Assembly (NCBI GenBank): GCA_009695465.1
Contig: SIAW01000008.1
Location: 1-46,296, forward strand
DNA from: Pedosphaera sp.
GTDB taxonomy: Bacteria > Verrucomicrobiota > Verrucomicrobiia > Limisphaerales > UBA1100
Length of the DNA: 46,296 nt
Direction of reading: 5' to 3'
Under the pieces are notes generated by a model that did not search any database, had not been told where the DNA came from, and saw only the letters and a list, made by a program, of their open reading frames with translations. This document shows, in pieces, positions 30,321 to 39,125 of this stretch. A program made the translations under genes and the position numbers. Each line of letters starts with the position of its first letter. The stretch's first letter is position 1.

Positions 30321-30722
30321 ATGCCACGCATACTCGGAATTGATATCCCCCCCCACAAGCGAGTTGACATCGCGCTGCGCGCCATCTACGGCATCGGCCC
30401 CGTGATCTCCAAGCTCGTGCTGGAGAACGCCAAGGTTGATCCTGCTGTCCGCGCCAAAGATTTGGACGAGCAGCAGATCTCCAAGATCGTCCATGCGTTG
30501 CAAGAGACGCAGATCCGCGGCGAGAAGCTGATGCTCGAAGGCGACCTGCGCCGCGAGCTGGGCCAGAATCTCAAACGCCTCAAAGGCATCAAATGTTATC
30601 GCGGCCTGCGCCATCTACGCGGCCTGCCCGTGCGCGGTCAACGCACGCAGACCAATGCGCGTACGCGCAAAGGCCCGCGTAGCACCGTCGGCGTGCAGCG
30701 CAAAGCGAACGTAAAGTCCTAA
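30321..30722 (+). CDS. rpsM: Small-subunit ribosomal protein S13
   Basis: S13 forms bridges to L5 and 23S rRNA from the head of the 30S. The 133 residues start MPRILGIDIPPHKRVDIALRAIYGIGPVIS and end with CYRGLRHLRGLPVRGQRTQTNARTRKGPR, the S13 signature, plus a short tail. It begins the alpha cluster three bases after rpmJ. Confidence 0.99.
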   Translation: MPRILGIDIPPHKRVDIALRAIYGIGPVISKLVLENAKVDPAVRAKDLDEQQISKIVHALQETQIRGEKLMLEGDLRRELGQNLKRLKGIKCYRGLRHLRGLPVRGQRTQTNARTRKGPRSTVGVQRKANVKS

Positions 30723-30740
30723 TCCATCCCACCCCTGATC

Positions 30741-31319
30741 ATGTCAGAAGAAGAAAAAGAGAAAGCAAAGACGGCAGCGGCATCCGAGCCGAAGGCCGAG
30801 ACCAAGCCCAAGGCTGAAAAGAAGCCCAAGGCCGATGGTGCCAAACCGGATGCTGCGGGATCTCCCAGAGCGCCGAAGAAGGAAGAGGCTGCACCCGTTG
30901 CGCCGACGGCCAAGGAATTGCTCAGCGATGAACTGGCGGGCACGCCCATCGTCAAGGCCAAGAAATCCAAGAACGTCACCTCTGGCATCGCCTGCATCCT
31001 GGCGACATTTAACAACACGCAGGTGACCATCACCGACATGCACGGCAATCCCATCAGTTGGTCCAGCGCCGGTCGCGCGGGATTCAAGGGCAGCCGCAAG
31101 AGCACGGCGTACGCCGCGCAGCAGGTGGCCCAACGCGCAGCGCGCGACGCCATGGCGCATGGATTGCGCGAGGTGGAAGTGCGCGTCAAAGGTCCCGGCT
31201 CTGGCCGCGAGGCAGCCATCCGCGCTTTGCAGGCGGTCGGTCTGGAAATCACCTCCATCAAAGATGTCACGCCGGTGCCGCACAACGGTTGCCGCCCGCG
31301 CAAGCATCGTCGCGTTTAA
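30741..31319 (+). CDS. rpsK: Ribosomal protein S11 with Lys/Ala/Pro-rich extension
   Basis: S11 lines the mRNA exit region of the platform. The core from about residue 75 is typical: [50 protein letters not shown], and the end [17 protein letters not shown]. Residues 1-73 are an extra tail rich in Lys, Glu, Ala and Pro ([19 protein letters not shown]), probably disordered. Total length is 192 against about 130 usually. The start ATG is supported by the short distance of 18 bases from rpsM and by the lack of any later ATG before the core. Confidence 0.95.
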   Translation: MSEEEKEKAKTAAASEPKAETKPKAEKKPKADGAKPDAAGSPRAPKKEEAAPVAPTAKELLSDELAGTPIVKAKKSKNVTSGIACILATFNNTQVTITDMHGNPISWSSAGRAGFKGSRKSTAYAAQQVAQRAARDAMAHGLREVEVRVKGPGSGREAAIRALQAVGLEITSIKDVTPVPHNGCRPRKHRRV

Positions 31320-31339
31320 CCCCTTTTTTACCACCGCAC

Positions 31340-31951
31340 ATGGCACGTTATACCGGACCCCGCATTCGCGTCAGCCGACGCTTTGGAACGCCCATCTTTG
31401 GGCCGTCGAAATATCTCGAGCGCAAGCCGTATGGCCCGGGCGTTCACGGCCCCAAATCCGCGCGCCGCAAGACGACCGACTACGGTCTGGCGTTGTTGGA
31501 GAAGCAGAAGATGCGTGCCTACTACGGCCTGATGGAGCGCCAGTTCCGCGGCGTGTACGAAGCGGCTGTGCGTCGTCCCGGCAGGACCGGCGAGCTCATG
31601 CTGGTGATTTTGGAGACGCGTTTGGACAGCATCGTGTACAGCCTCGGACTGGGCTACACCCGTTTCGCCGCGCGTCAGATGATCGTGCACGGGCACGTGC
31701 AGGTGAATGGCAAACGCGCCCGCACGCCTTCCTACGCCTGCCGCGCGAATGACGTGGTGGAGATTCAGAACAACAACAAGTCGCGCCTGTTGGCCTCTCG
31801 CAATTTGGAGATTTCGACCAGCCGCGTGGTGCCGGGTTGGCTGTTGCTGAACAAGGAAGGCCAGAAGGGCACGATCATGCGCCTGCCAGCTCGCGAAGAT
31901 TTGCAGCCGATCTCCAACGAACAAACGATCGTCGAATTTTATTCCCGTTAA
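31340..31951 (+). CDS. rpsD: Small-subunit ribosomal protein S4
   Basis: S4 nucleates 30S assembly and in many bacteria represses the alpha operon. The frame is open upstream, but homology begins at ATG 31340 (MARYTGPRIRVSRRFG), giving 203 residues. The N-terminal zinc cysteines are absent, so it is the C-minus type. The S4 RNA-binding domain is at about 93-155 (LETRLDSIVYSLGLGYTRFAARQMIVHGHVQVNG). It is followed by a structured gap before rpoA. Confidence 0.98.
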   Translation: MARYTGPRIRVSRRFGTPIFGPSKYLERKPYGPGVHGPKSARRKTTDYGLALLEKQKMRAYYGLMERQFRGVYEAAVRRPGRTGELMLVILETRLDSIVYSLGLGYTRFAARQMIVHGHVQVNGKRARTPSYACRANDVVEIQNNNKSRLLASRNLEISTSRVVPGWLLLNKEGQKGTIMRLPAREDLQPISNEQTIVEFYSR

Positions 31952-31956
31952 CCAGT

Positions 31957-32036
31957 GCGCCTCCGTGTGGGGGCGCGCATCGCAATTACAAGGGCTCCAC
32001 GCGGGAATAATACAGTGGGAGCCAGATTAAAATTGC
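31957..32036 (+). promoter_or_regulatory. Nested hairpins between rpsD and rpoA
   Basis: The 100-base gap has an 8-bp stem, GCGCCTCC (31957-31964) with GGGGGCGC (31969-31976) and a GTGT loop. A second stem pairs GGCTCCAC (31993-32000) with GTGGGAGCC (32015-32023, one bulged G). An outer stem around it pairs GCAATT (31982-31987) with AATTGC (32031-32036). There is no T-run, so it is not a plain terminator. Lying directly after the S4 gene and before rpoA, it might bind S4 or be an mRNA-processing site. The function is inferred. Confidence 0.4.
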
Positions 32037-32051
32037 AACCGAACAAAACAC

Positions 32052-33116
32052 ATGGCCATCAGACTCGCTCCATTTGAGCATCCCAAACGCTTGGCGAAGG
32101 AGGAGGCAACCGCTTCCCCCACGTACGCCAAGTTCATCGCCGAACCGTTTGAAACGGGCTACGGCCACACCGTCGGCAACTCGCTGCGGCGCGTCCTGCT
32201 TTCCTCGTTGGAAGGCGCGGCGATTACCTCCATCAAGATTGATGGTGCCCAGCACGAGTTCTCCGCTGTCGAAGATGTGGTGGAAGATGTGGTGGAGATC
32301 ATCTTGAACCTCAAGAAGGTCAAGTTCCTCCACGACCGCAACAAGCAGGACTGCCGCGAGCCGCAGATGCTGATCCTCTCCACCAATAAGGAAGGTGCCG
32401 TGACGGCGGGCGACATCCAGTTGAACCATAACTTGGGCATCGTGAATCCCGGGCAGCACATCTGCACGTTGGACAAGAAAAAGAAATTCATGATGGAACT
32501 GGAAGTGCGCGTGGGCCGCGGCTTCTACTCCGGCAACGAGAACAAGAAGCTCGATCAGCCCATCGGCGTCATCGCCATTGACTCCATCTTTTCGCCGGTC
32601 ACCCGCGTGCGCTACGACGTGGGCACCTCGCGCGTCGGCCAGCGTACCGACTACGACAAACTGGAATTGGAAGTGTGGACCGATGGCCGCATGTCGCCCG
32701 ACGACGCGCTCACGCAAGCCTCGGCGATCCTGCGCAAGCACCTCGATGTGTTCGTTCACTTCGACGACGCCGCAGTGGAATTTGAAGTGGGCGTCCAGCA
32801 GCATGACGAGGAGCGCAACGAACTCAAGAAGACCCTCGGCATGAGTGTCAACGAGATCGAGCTTTCCGTGCGCGCCGCCAACTGCCTCAACAACGCCAAC
32901 ATCACCTCCGTGGGACAGTTGGCGCAGAAGAGCGAGGCGGACATGCTCAAGTACCGCAACTTCGGCAAGAAATCCCTCAACGAAATCAAGGACAAGCTGC
33001 GTGATCTGGGCTTGTCGCTGGGCATGACCTTTGAAGAAGGTATGGTCGAGCGCCCTGCGATCACTGCCGACGTGCCGATGGACGGCGGCGGCCTGTTCCT
33101 TCCTGAAGAAGACTAA
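32052..33116 (+). CDS. rpoA: RNA polymerase alpha subunit
   Basis: Alpha dimers scaffold RNA polymerase, and the C-terminal domain contacts UP elements and activators. The 354 residues contain the N-terminal dimerisation domain (FETGYGHTVGNSLRRVLLSSLEGAAI at about 35-60), a linker, and the C-terminal domain starting near 270 with ELSVRAANCLNNANITSVGQL and FGKKSLNEIKDKLRDLGLSLGM. The DNA-contacting Arg and Asn (SVRAANCL) are kept, while the position of Lys271 in Escherichia coli is Asn. An acidic tail ends LFLPEED. No Shine-Dalgarno sequence is visible. Confidence 0.99.
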   Translation: MAIRLAPFEHPKRLAKEEATASPTYAKFIAEPFETGYGHTVGNSLRRVLLSSLEGAAITSIKIDGAQHEFSAVEDVVEDVVEIILNLKKVKFLHDRNKQDCREPQMLILSTNKEGAVTAGDIQLNHNLGIVNPGQHICTLDKKKKFMMELEVRVGRGFYSGNENKKLDQPIGVIAIDSIFSPVTRVRYDVGTSRVGQRTDYDKLELEVWTDGRMSPDDALTQASAILRKHLDVFVHFDDAAVEFEVGVQQHDEERNELKKTLGMSVNEIELSVRAANCLNNANITSVGQLAQKSEADMLKYRNFGKKSLNEIKDKLRDLGLSLGMTFEEGMVERPAITADVPMDGGGLFLPEED

Positions 33117-33124
33117 TTGCTGCC

Positions 33125-33646
33125 ATGCGACATCGCAAAAATACCGCCAAACTAGGGCGCACCAGTGAGCATCGCAATGCGATGCTGGCCAACCTCGTGC
33201 GCAGTCTCATCAAACATCACCGCATCAAAACCACTTTGGCCAAGGCCAAAGCGGCACGGCCGGTGGCCGAGAAGCTCGTGACGTTGGGCAAGAAAGGCAC
33301 GCTGCATCACCGCCGCTTGGCGGCTGCCAAACTGCGCAGCCAAGCCCGTGCACACTTCCCGAAACGCGGCGGGGTGAGCGGCAAGACGCAGCGTCTGGAG
33401 TGGCGCGAGCACGAGGACGTCGTGCGCATGCTATTCGAGACCGTGGCGCCCTCCTTCAAGGACCGGCGTGGCGGTTACACGCGCATCATCAAACTGGGTA
33501 ATCGTGTTGGCGATGCTGCGCCCTTGGCGATTCTGGAATTTGTGGACTTGGCGGTGGCGTCCACCGAGACCACGGTGACTGAGGAGGCTGCCAGTGCTTT
33601 GGCCAAGAAGGGTGGGAAGGCCAAAGAGACGGCCGCTGCGAAATAG
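33125..33646 (+). CDS. rplQ: Large-subunit ribosomal protein L17
   Basis: L17 lies near the tunnel exit. The N-terminal part is diagnostic: MRHRKNTAKLGRTSEHRNAMLANLVRSLIKHHRIKTTLAKAKAARPVAEKLVTLGKKG, and RRGGYTRIIKLGNRVGDAAPLAILEFVD completes the fold. At 173 residues it is longer than the usual 115-130, with a longer middle (KTQRLEWREHEDVVRMLFE) and an Ala/Lys/Glu-rich tail. It is the last gene of the ribosomal run and is followed 29 bases later by a strong terminator. Confidence 0.98.
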   Translation: MRHRKNTAKLGRTSEHRNAMLANLVRSLIKHHRIKTTLAKAKAARPVAEKLVTLGKKGTLHHRRLAAAKLRSQARAHFPKRGGVSGKTQRLEWREHEDVVRMLFETVAPSFKDRRGGYTRIIKLGNRVGDAAPLAILEFVDLAVASTETTVTEEAASALAKKGGKAKETAAAK

Positions 33647-33675
33647 CCAGCAGACGTTTCAACCAAACATTTCAA

Positions 33676-33704
33676 AGCCCGCCCATTGGGCGGGCTATTT
33701 TTTT
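33676..33704 (+). terminator. Strong intrinsic terminator ending the ribosomal run
   Basis: AGCCCGCCC (33676-33684) pairs perfectly with GGGCGGGCT (33688-33696) around a three-base loop, followed by A and seven T residues (33698-33704). It lies between the convergent rplQ and EF-G-paralogue genes. On the minus strand the stem is followed only by TTT, so it should work mainly for the plus strand. Confidence 0.93.
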
Positions 33705-33750
33705 GGACAGGCTGGGCCGCAGACTCGGCTGGCGTCATTCCCCACGCTGC

Positions 33751-35841
33751 TCACTCTTCGTCGTGTGCGCTGCGCTCTTTCTTCGCCTCGGCAATGATCT
33801 TGATTTCGAGATCATGCGGCATCTCTTGGTAGTGATCGAATTCCTCGGTGTGGATGCCGCGCCCTTCGGTGGTGGAACGCAGGTGGGTGGAATATCTATA
33901 GAGATCGCGTGCCGGTACCGTGGCGCGGATGAGGGTGAACCCTCCGATGTTTTCGATGCCGAGAATTTTGCCGCGCCGACTGTTCAGATCGCCCATCACC
34001 ACGCCCATAAAGGCGTCGGGCAATTTCACTTCGATGCGAAACACCGGTTCGAGAAGGCACGGTTTGGCCGCCAGAAAGGCTTCGCGGAAGGCGTGTTTGC
34101 CGGCGAGTTGGAAGGCGACATCCTTGGAATCCACCGGGTGCGTCTTGCCGTCATAAAAATCCACGCGCACATCCACCACGCGATAGCCGGCGAGCACACC
34201 GGTGGTGCAGGCGGTCTTCACGCCTTTTTCCACTGAGGGCGCAAAGGCGCGGTCCACGTTCATGCCGCTGAGCGAGTCCACAAATTCCACGCCCGTGTCG
34301 CGCGCGCGCGGTTCCACGCGCATCCACACCTCGGCGAATTGCCCGGAGCCGCCGGTCTGTTTCTTGTGGCGATACCTGCTCTCGCCGCGGCCGCGGATGG
34401 TCTCGCGGTACGCCACCTTGGGTTCGCCCAACTCCACGTCCACGTGATAGCGCTCCTTCAAACGCCCCGTCACCACGCGCAGATGCAGCTCGCCTTGGCC
34501 GGAAATCACCGTCTGATGCAGCTCCGAATCCACGTGATAAAGGAACATCGGATTCTCCGCATGCAACGCGGCCAACCCTTGCGCGATCTTTTCCTCGTCG
34601 CCTTTGCCTTTCAATTTCAGCGCGGCATGGATGTTGGGATGGGGGAAATGGATGGGCGGCAGGGTGACCTCGACACTCTGCCCGCACAACGTGTCGCACG
34701 TGTGCGTGTGTTTCATCTTCACCAACGCGCCGAGGTCGCCCGCCATCAGATGATCCACACTGGTGCGCGTGTGCCCGTTGAGCAGGAAGATTTGCCCGAC
34801 GCGCTCGGTGTGTTTGTTGCAGACATTCTGCAGATCCTGCCCCACCTGCAGGCGGCCGGAGAAGAGTTTGAAAAAGGATAGATCGCCCAGATGCGCTTCG
34901 CCGAGTGTCTTGAAGATGAAGAGCACCGGACCGCTGCCATTGGCAATCAGCCGCCCTTCGGTGCCATCGCTGCGGCGCACGGTGGCCGGGTCGTGGTCCA
35001 GCGGCGATGCGCCGTGCAGGGAAAGAAATTCCATCACGCGCGTGACGCCCACATTGGTCGTGGCCGATGTGGCAAAGAGTGGGATGAGCGAATGTTGGCG
35101 CAGCGCCTTGATGAGGCCGGCGTGCAGTTCTTCTTTCGTGAGGTCGCCGTCCTGGAAATATTTTTCGATCAGCGTGTCATCCACCTCCGCCGCCAACTCG
35201 ATGAGTTGCCCGTGCAACGTTTCGGCCAGCGTGGCCAGATCGCCCTGCGCGGGTTGCGCGGTGGACTTGCCCGAGCCATCCAGAACGTAAGTCACCACTT
35301 CCTTGGTGACCACGTCGAGCACTTGATTGAAGCCCGGCCCGGGATTGAGCGGGATCGTGACGGGGGCCACTTTGGCACCGAAGGCGATGCGGATGTTCTG
35401 CAGCGTGGCGTCAAAGTCCACGCCTTCCTTGTCCAACCCATTGAGGACGAGCACGCATTGCTGCTCGCACTCGGTGGCCCATTCCCACACCTTCATCGTG
35501 CCCACCTCGACGCCTTCCATCGCGTTCAACACCACCAACGCCGTGTCGGTGACGCGCAGCGCGCCCATGGCCTCGGCCAGAAAATCCAGATAGCCGGGCG
35601 TGTCGATGAAGTTGAATTTGCGGCCCGCCCACTCGGTGTGCAGCAACGAGGCGTTGATGGAAAGTTGCATCTGCCGTTCCGCGTCGAGGTAGTCCGAAAC
35701 GGTGGTGCCGCTTTCGATGCTGCCCAAGCGGTTGATGACGGCGCTGGAGGCGAGCAGGCACTCGGCCAGCATCGTTTTGCCGGATTTGGCGTGGCCGACG
35801 ATGGCCACATTGCGGAGGTCGCCGGAAGCATAGTCCTTCAT
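33751..35841 (-). CDS. EF-G-like translational GTPase paralogue
   Basis: A 696-residue protein with the five-domain EF-G layout: P-loop GHAKSGKT (16-23), DTPGY (80-84), domain II and III sequences, GQGELHLRVV, the domain IV loop KKQTGGSGQFAEVWMRVEP, and domain V. It belongs to the EF-G2-like branch, seen beside a standard fusA in many bacteria, whose role is poorly known. Key differences from EF-G: the catalytic His of DTPGH is Tyr, NKxD is NGLD (134-137), and switch I reads MQLSI. The start at 35841 matches the family; an ATG eight codons upstream (35865) is possible. It is divergent from the MFS gene. Confidence 0.9.
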   Translation of the reverse strand: MKDYASGDLRNVAIVGHAKSGKTMLAECLLASSAVINRLGSIESGTTVSDYLDAERQMQLSINASLLHTEWAGRKFNFIDTPGYLDFLAEAMGALRVTDTALVVLNAMEGVEVGTMKVWEWATECEQQCVLVLNGLDKEGVDFDATLQNIRIAFGAKVAPVTIPLNPGPGFNQVLDVVTKEVVTYVLDGSGKSTAQPAQGDLATLAETLHGQLIELAAEVDDTLIEKYFQDGDLTKEELHAGLIKALRQHSLIPLFATSATTNVGVTRVMEFLSLHGASPLDHDPATVRRSDGTEGRLIANGSGPVLFIFKTLGEAHLGDLSFFKLFSGRLQVGQDLQNVCNKHTERVGQIFLLNGHTRTSVDHLMAGDLGALVKMKHTHTCDTLCGQSVEVTLPPIHFPHPNIHAALKLKGKGDEEKIAQGLAALHAENPMFLYHVDSELHQTVISGQGELHLRVVTGRLKERYHVDVELGEPKVAYRETIRGRGESRYRHKKQTGGSGQFAEVWMRVEPRARDTGVEFVDSLSGMNVDRAFAPSVEKGVKTACTTGVLAGYRVVDVRVDFYDGKTHPVDSKDVAFQLAGKHAFREAFLAAKPCLLEPVFRIEVKLPDAFMGVVMGDLNSRRGKILGIENIGGFTLIRATVPARDLYRYSTHLRSTTEGRGIHTEEFDHYQEMPHDLEIKIIAEAKKERSAHDEE

Positions 35842-35980
35842 AGGTAAAATCTTTTGGGTGAGCATTGCCACACTAATGCGTCCGGGAGCTTGGCAAGTGG
35901 TTTTGAAAGGCAGCCGTCTGGAAATAAACGCTTGGCGGCGCAACGGGCACTGTGTAGGAACCACGGGGCAATCCCCGCAC

Positions 35981-37540
35981 ATGACTTCCTCCACACCCTC
36001 CCAAACTCCCAATGGCCCGTGGTGGCGCGGACTCAACCGCTACCAAATCACCGTGTTCATCTTCGCCTCGCTGGGGTGGATGTTTGACACGATGGATCAG
36101 CAGATCTTCACCATGTCGCGCTCGATGTCCATGCGCGAGCTGGTGCCTGACGGCGATCTGAACACGCAGAACAAATACGGCGGCTATGCCACGACGTGTT
36201 TCATCCTCGGCTGGGCCACCGGCGGGCTGATCTTCGGCGTGCTCGGCGATGTGTGGGGCCGCGCCAAGACGATGGCGCTGACCATCTTTATCTACGCGGT
36301 CTTCACCGGCTTGAGCGCGCTGTCCACCACGTGGGTGGATTTCAGCATTTTCCGTTTTCTGGCGGGACTGGGTGTCGGCGGCGAATTCGCCGTGGGTGTT
36401 GCACTCATCGCCGAGGTGATGCCCGACCGTTCCCGCGCCGGCGCGTTGGGTACGCTACAAGCGCTCTCGGCGCTCGGCAACATCATGGCCGCGATCATCA
36501 TCGGCTACAAAGATGAGCTGGGCGGCTGGCGCAATCTGTACTGGGTTGGTGCCGCGCCCGCTCTGCTGGCGGGCCTCGTGATTTTCAAACTCAAAGAGCC
36601 GGAGAAATGGGTGCAGTGGCGCGAGAAGGTGAAGGCCGATCCCAACGCCGCGAAGCAACCGGGCCGCATGCGGACGTTGCTGGGCCATCCACGTTGGCGG
36701 CGCAACGCGCTGGTGGGATTGACACTGGCGGTGGCCGGTGTGTTTGGCCTGTGGGGCGTTGGTTTTTGGAGTGGAGAACTAATTGATTCCACGCTGCCCA
36801 CCATGCCCACGACCACGCGCGACGCCATCCAGAAAATCGTCGCTGCGCCATCCTTGACTGTGCAGACCAATCTGGTGGCAAAACTCGACGGCAACCAGAC
36901 GCGCTCTTACTCCAATCTCTACAAGTACACGATGCCCGGCGGGACGAAGTTCGATGCGGTGACAGTCAAGACGGCGGCGTTGAGCGAGGCGCAGAAAACC
37001 AAGATGACCAAGCTGCTGGACAAGGCGCTGGATCCCAAAGAAGAACCCAAGCTCAAGCGAAAGGCGTTCATCCTGCAGCAGGTCGGCGGCTTTTTCGGCA
37101 TCCTGCTGATGAGCTACGTGGCCGGGCGCTTCGGCCGTCGCATCGCGCTGGGCGTGGCGATGATCGGCGCGTACTGCGGGGCGACGTTCGTCTTTTACAC
37201 TTTTCAGGACAAGTCGCAGATTACCTATCTCTGGCTGCTCTTGGGGGTCAGCACGCTGATGCCCTTTGGTTGTTACGCGATTTATTTCCCCGAACTTTTC
37301 CCCACGAGCCTGCGCGCCACCGGCGTGAGCTTCTGCTACAACGTCGGGCGTTACATCACTGCGTTTGGCCCAATCCTGCTACCGCAACTCGCGTTGCAAT
37401 TGCACGGGCGACAAGAGATGTCCGGCTTCCGCATGGCGGCGCTGATCATGTGCAGCGCGTATTTCATCGGCTTGATCGCCCTCATCTGGGCGCCGGAAAC
37501 CAAAGGCCAGCCGTTGCCGGAGGAAGAAGCCACCGCGTGA
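35981..37540 (+). CDS. MFS transporter, sugar/aromatic-acid type
   Basis: A 519-residue inner-membrane carrier of the major facilitator superfamily. It begins with a short polar tail, then a membrane segment with a DTMDQ motif (36-40), which is typical of the sugar and aromatic acid:proton symporter branches. Loop 2-3 has GDVWGRAK (89-96) and the fourth segment area has RFLAGLGVGGEFAVG. The C-half has AGRFGRR. Between the predicted seventh and eighth segments lies a roughly 90-residue hydrophilic insertion (271-360), longer than usual, probably periplasmic. The start is the ATG at 35981; earlier in-frame ATGs lack a transporter-like sequence. The substrate cannot be told. Confidence 0.88.
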   Translation: MTSSTPSQTPNGPWWRGLNRYQITVFIFASLGWMFDTMDQQIFTMSRSMSMRELVPDGDLNTQNKYGGYATTCFILGWATGGLIFGVLGDVWGRAKTMALTIFIYAVFTGLSALSTTWVDFSIFRFLAGLGVGGEFAVGVALIAEVMPDRSRAGALGTLQALSALGNIMAAIIIGYKDELGGWRNLYWVGAAPALLAGLVIFKLKEPEKWVQWREKVKADPNAAKQPGRMRTLLGHPRWRRNALVGLTLAVAGVFGLWGVGFWSGELIDSTLPTMPTTTRDAIQKIVAAPSLTVQTNLVAKLDGNQTRSYSNLYKYTMPGGTKFDAVTVKTAALSEAQKTKMTKLLDKALDPKEEPKLKRKAFILQQVGGFFGILLMSYVAGRFGRRIALGVAMIGAYCGATFVFYTFQDKSQITYLWLLLGVSTLMPFGCYAIYFPELFPTSLRATGVSFCYNVGRYITAFGPILLPQLALQLHGRQEMSGFRMAALIMCSAYFIGLIALIWAPETKGQPLPEEEATA

Positions 37541-37556
37541 TCCGCGCGCACGCGGA
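37541..37556. terminator. Short hairpin between convergent genes
   Basis: TCCGCG (37541-37546) and CGCGGA (37551-37556) form a perfect 6-bp stem with a four-base loop, filling most of the 22-base gap between the convergent MFS and propeller genes. No T-run follows on either strand, so it may only be a weak or Rho-assisted end point. Confidence 0.3.
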
Positions 37557-37562
37557 GGGCGT

Positions 37563-39125
37563 TCACTTCGCGAAGTTCAGGCAGACCAATCGGCTTTCGC
37601 AGCGCAGATAGACGCGCTTGTTCGAGAGCACCGGCGCGGCCCAGCAAGGAAAGAGCAGTCCGGGCACATTGTACGCGGCCAGCTCCATCGGCTTTTTCAC
37701 GTCCGGCGTGAAGAGTCCCAGCCGGCCCGTCTCGCCCAGCGCGATGAGTTTGCCATCGGCCATGATCAGCGAGCCGCGCCCGTACTTTTTCTTGTCCTCA
37801 TCAAAGCGGTTCCAGCTTTCGTCCTGATCCCACAACAGCTTGCCCGTCTTAAACTCCACACAGCGGAAGCGCGCATCGGGTTCGTTGCGCCCGCTGTACG
37901 CGTAGAGATTTCCCTCGTGATAGATCGGAGTCATCCAGTGCAGTCCCAGCGTTTCAGGCAGTCGCGGGTTGTTCTGTTCCACGCGAGTCTTGGCGGTGCT
38001 CCACACTTCATCATAGCCGCTGAGGTCAGGTTTGATTTTCAGCAGGATCGAGCCGAGGCCGTAGTAGGCTCCCGAGCAGAACACGTGGTTATCAATCACG
38101 ACGGGGTTGGAGGCGTTGACCGTTTCATTTTGGCGCGCGCGAAACCAGCGTTTGAAAAGCACCTTGCCGGTCTTGGGATCCAGCGCCACCAATCCCTGTC
38201 GCATCAGACAAAACACCACGCGCCGGCCGTGCACCGTCGCCAACACCGGCGATGCGTAGCTGGCCTGCTTCTCTTCCTCGTTCCATTCCATCAACGGCTC
38301 GCCCGGATAACCCAGCATCGGCTCCTTGTCCCACGTGTCTTTGCCGACGGCTTGCCATAGCGTCTTGCCGGTCTTGGCGTCCAACGCCACCACGCCGGAA
38401 TTGGGTTGGCCGCCCAACATGACGATGAGCCGATCCTCCTCCAACGCCGGTGTGCTGCCCACGCCGAAGAACGCGACGGGCACCTGCCAGTCCTTGTGCG
38501 TGTCGCGCCGCCAGATTTGCTTGCCGGTGTTTAAGTCCAGACACAGCAGCGCGCCTTCGGCACCGAGCGTGTAACAGCGATCGGCCGTCAGCAGCGGCGC
38601 GCAGCGCGGGCCGTTGTTGAATCCGTAGGGATCCTCATACGCCGTGGGATAGGTCGTGCGCCAAAGCACCTTGCCGGTGCGCGCATCCAATGCGTCCACC
38701 ACTTCCACGTCCAGATGCCGCGACACCGCAGCGGGCAGCTTGAGCATGCCGCGGCGACTGTTCAGCTCCGGCTTGTTCGCCTGCATCAGGCTTTCGGGCG
38801 TCAACCGTTCTTTGACACCCAACGCGGCCAACTCCTCGTTGTAGTACGCCACGAGGCCGGGCACCGTGTCGCCCTCCAGAATCTGGTGATCGCGGCTCAG
38901 CCGATGGAAGAGCACCAGCTTGTCGCCACGCACCGAGGGGGCCGCGTAGCCTGTGCCGATGCGCTTGGAGAAAACCAGCGGCGGTCCGTCTTTGCCAAAC
39001 GTGTTGATGAGGCCCGTCTCGGTGGAAACGTTGTCGCCAGTCGGGCCAAGGAATTGCGGCCAGTCCGCTGCGGCCAATCCCAGTGCGACCAGCGGCAGCA
39101 GCGTGCAGCAGAGCAGACGTCTCAT
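37563..39125 (-). CDS. Exported PQQ-type beta-propeller protein
   Basis: A 520-residue secreted protein. MRRLLCCTLLPLVALGLAAA is a signal peptide, followed by DWPQFLGPTGDN, the typical opening of this family. At least five PQQ-type propeller motifs are visible: LDARTGKVLWRTTYP, LDLNTGKQIWRRDT, LDAKTGKTLWQAVG, LDPKTGKVLFKRWF and VEFKTGKLLWDQDE, consistent with an eight-bladed or similar beta-propeller. Such proteins are plentiful in Planctomycetota and Verrucomicrobiota; the enzyme activity, if any, is not established. Its ATG overlaps the stop of the SMP-30-like gene (ATGA), so the two are translationally coupled. A longer frame upstream lacks a signal peptide. Confidence 0.87.
   Translation of the reverse strand: MRRLLCCTLLPLVALGLAAADWPQFLGPTGDNVSTETGLINTFGKDGPPLVFSKRIGTGYAAPSVRGDKLVLFHRLSRDHQILEGDTVPGLVAYYNEELAALGVKERLTPESLMQANKPELNSRRGMLKLPAAVSRHLDVEVVDALDARTGKVLWRTTYPTAYEDPYGFNNGPRCAPLLTADRCYTLGAEGALLCLDLNTGKQIWRRDTHKDWQVPVAFFGVGSTPALEEDRLIVMLGGQPNSGVVALDAKTGKTLWQAVGKDTWDKEPMLGYPGEPLMEWNEEEKQASYASPVLATVHGRRVVFCLMRQGLVALDPKTGKVLFKRWFRARQNETVNASNPVVIDNHVFCSGAYYGLGSILLKIKPDLSGYDEVWSTAKTRVEQNNPRLPETLGLHWMTPIYHEGNLYAYSGRNEPDARFRCVEFKTGKLLWDQDESWNRFDEDKKKYGRGSLIMADGKLIALGETGRLGLFTPDVKKPMELAAYNVPGLLFPCWAAPVLSNKRVYLRCESRLVCLNFAK

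Noticed and set aside
31058-31339. Longer start for rpsD within rpsK
   Set aside because: The upstream codons are a frame-shifted reading of S11; S4 homology begins at 31340.
35858-35980. Longer N-terminus for the MFS transporter
   Set aside because: The extra 41 residues lie in the divergent gap over the EF-G paralogue start and have no transporter-like character.
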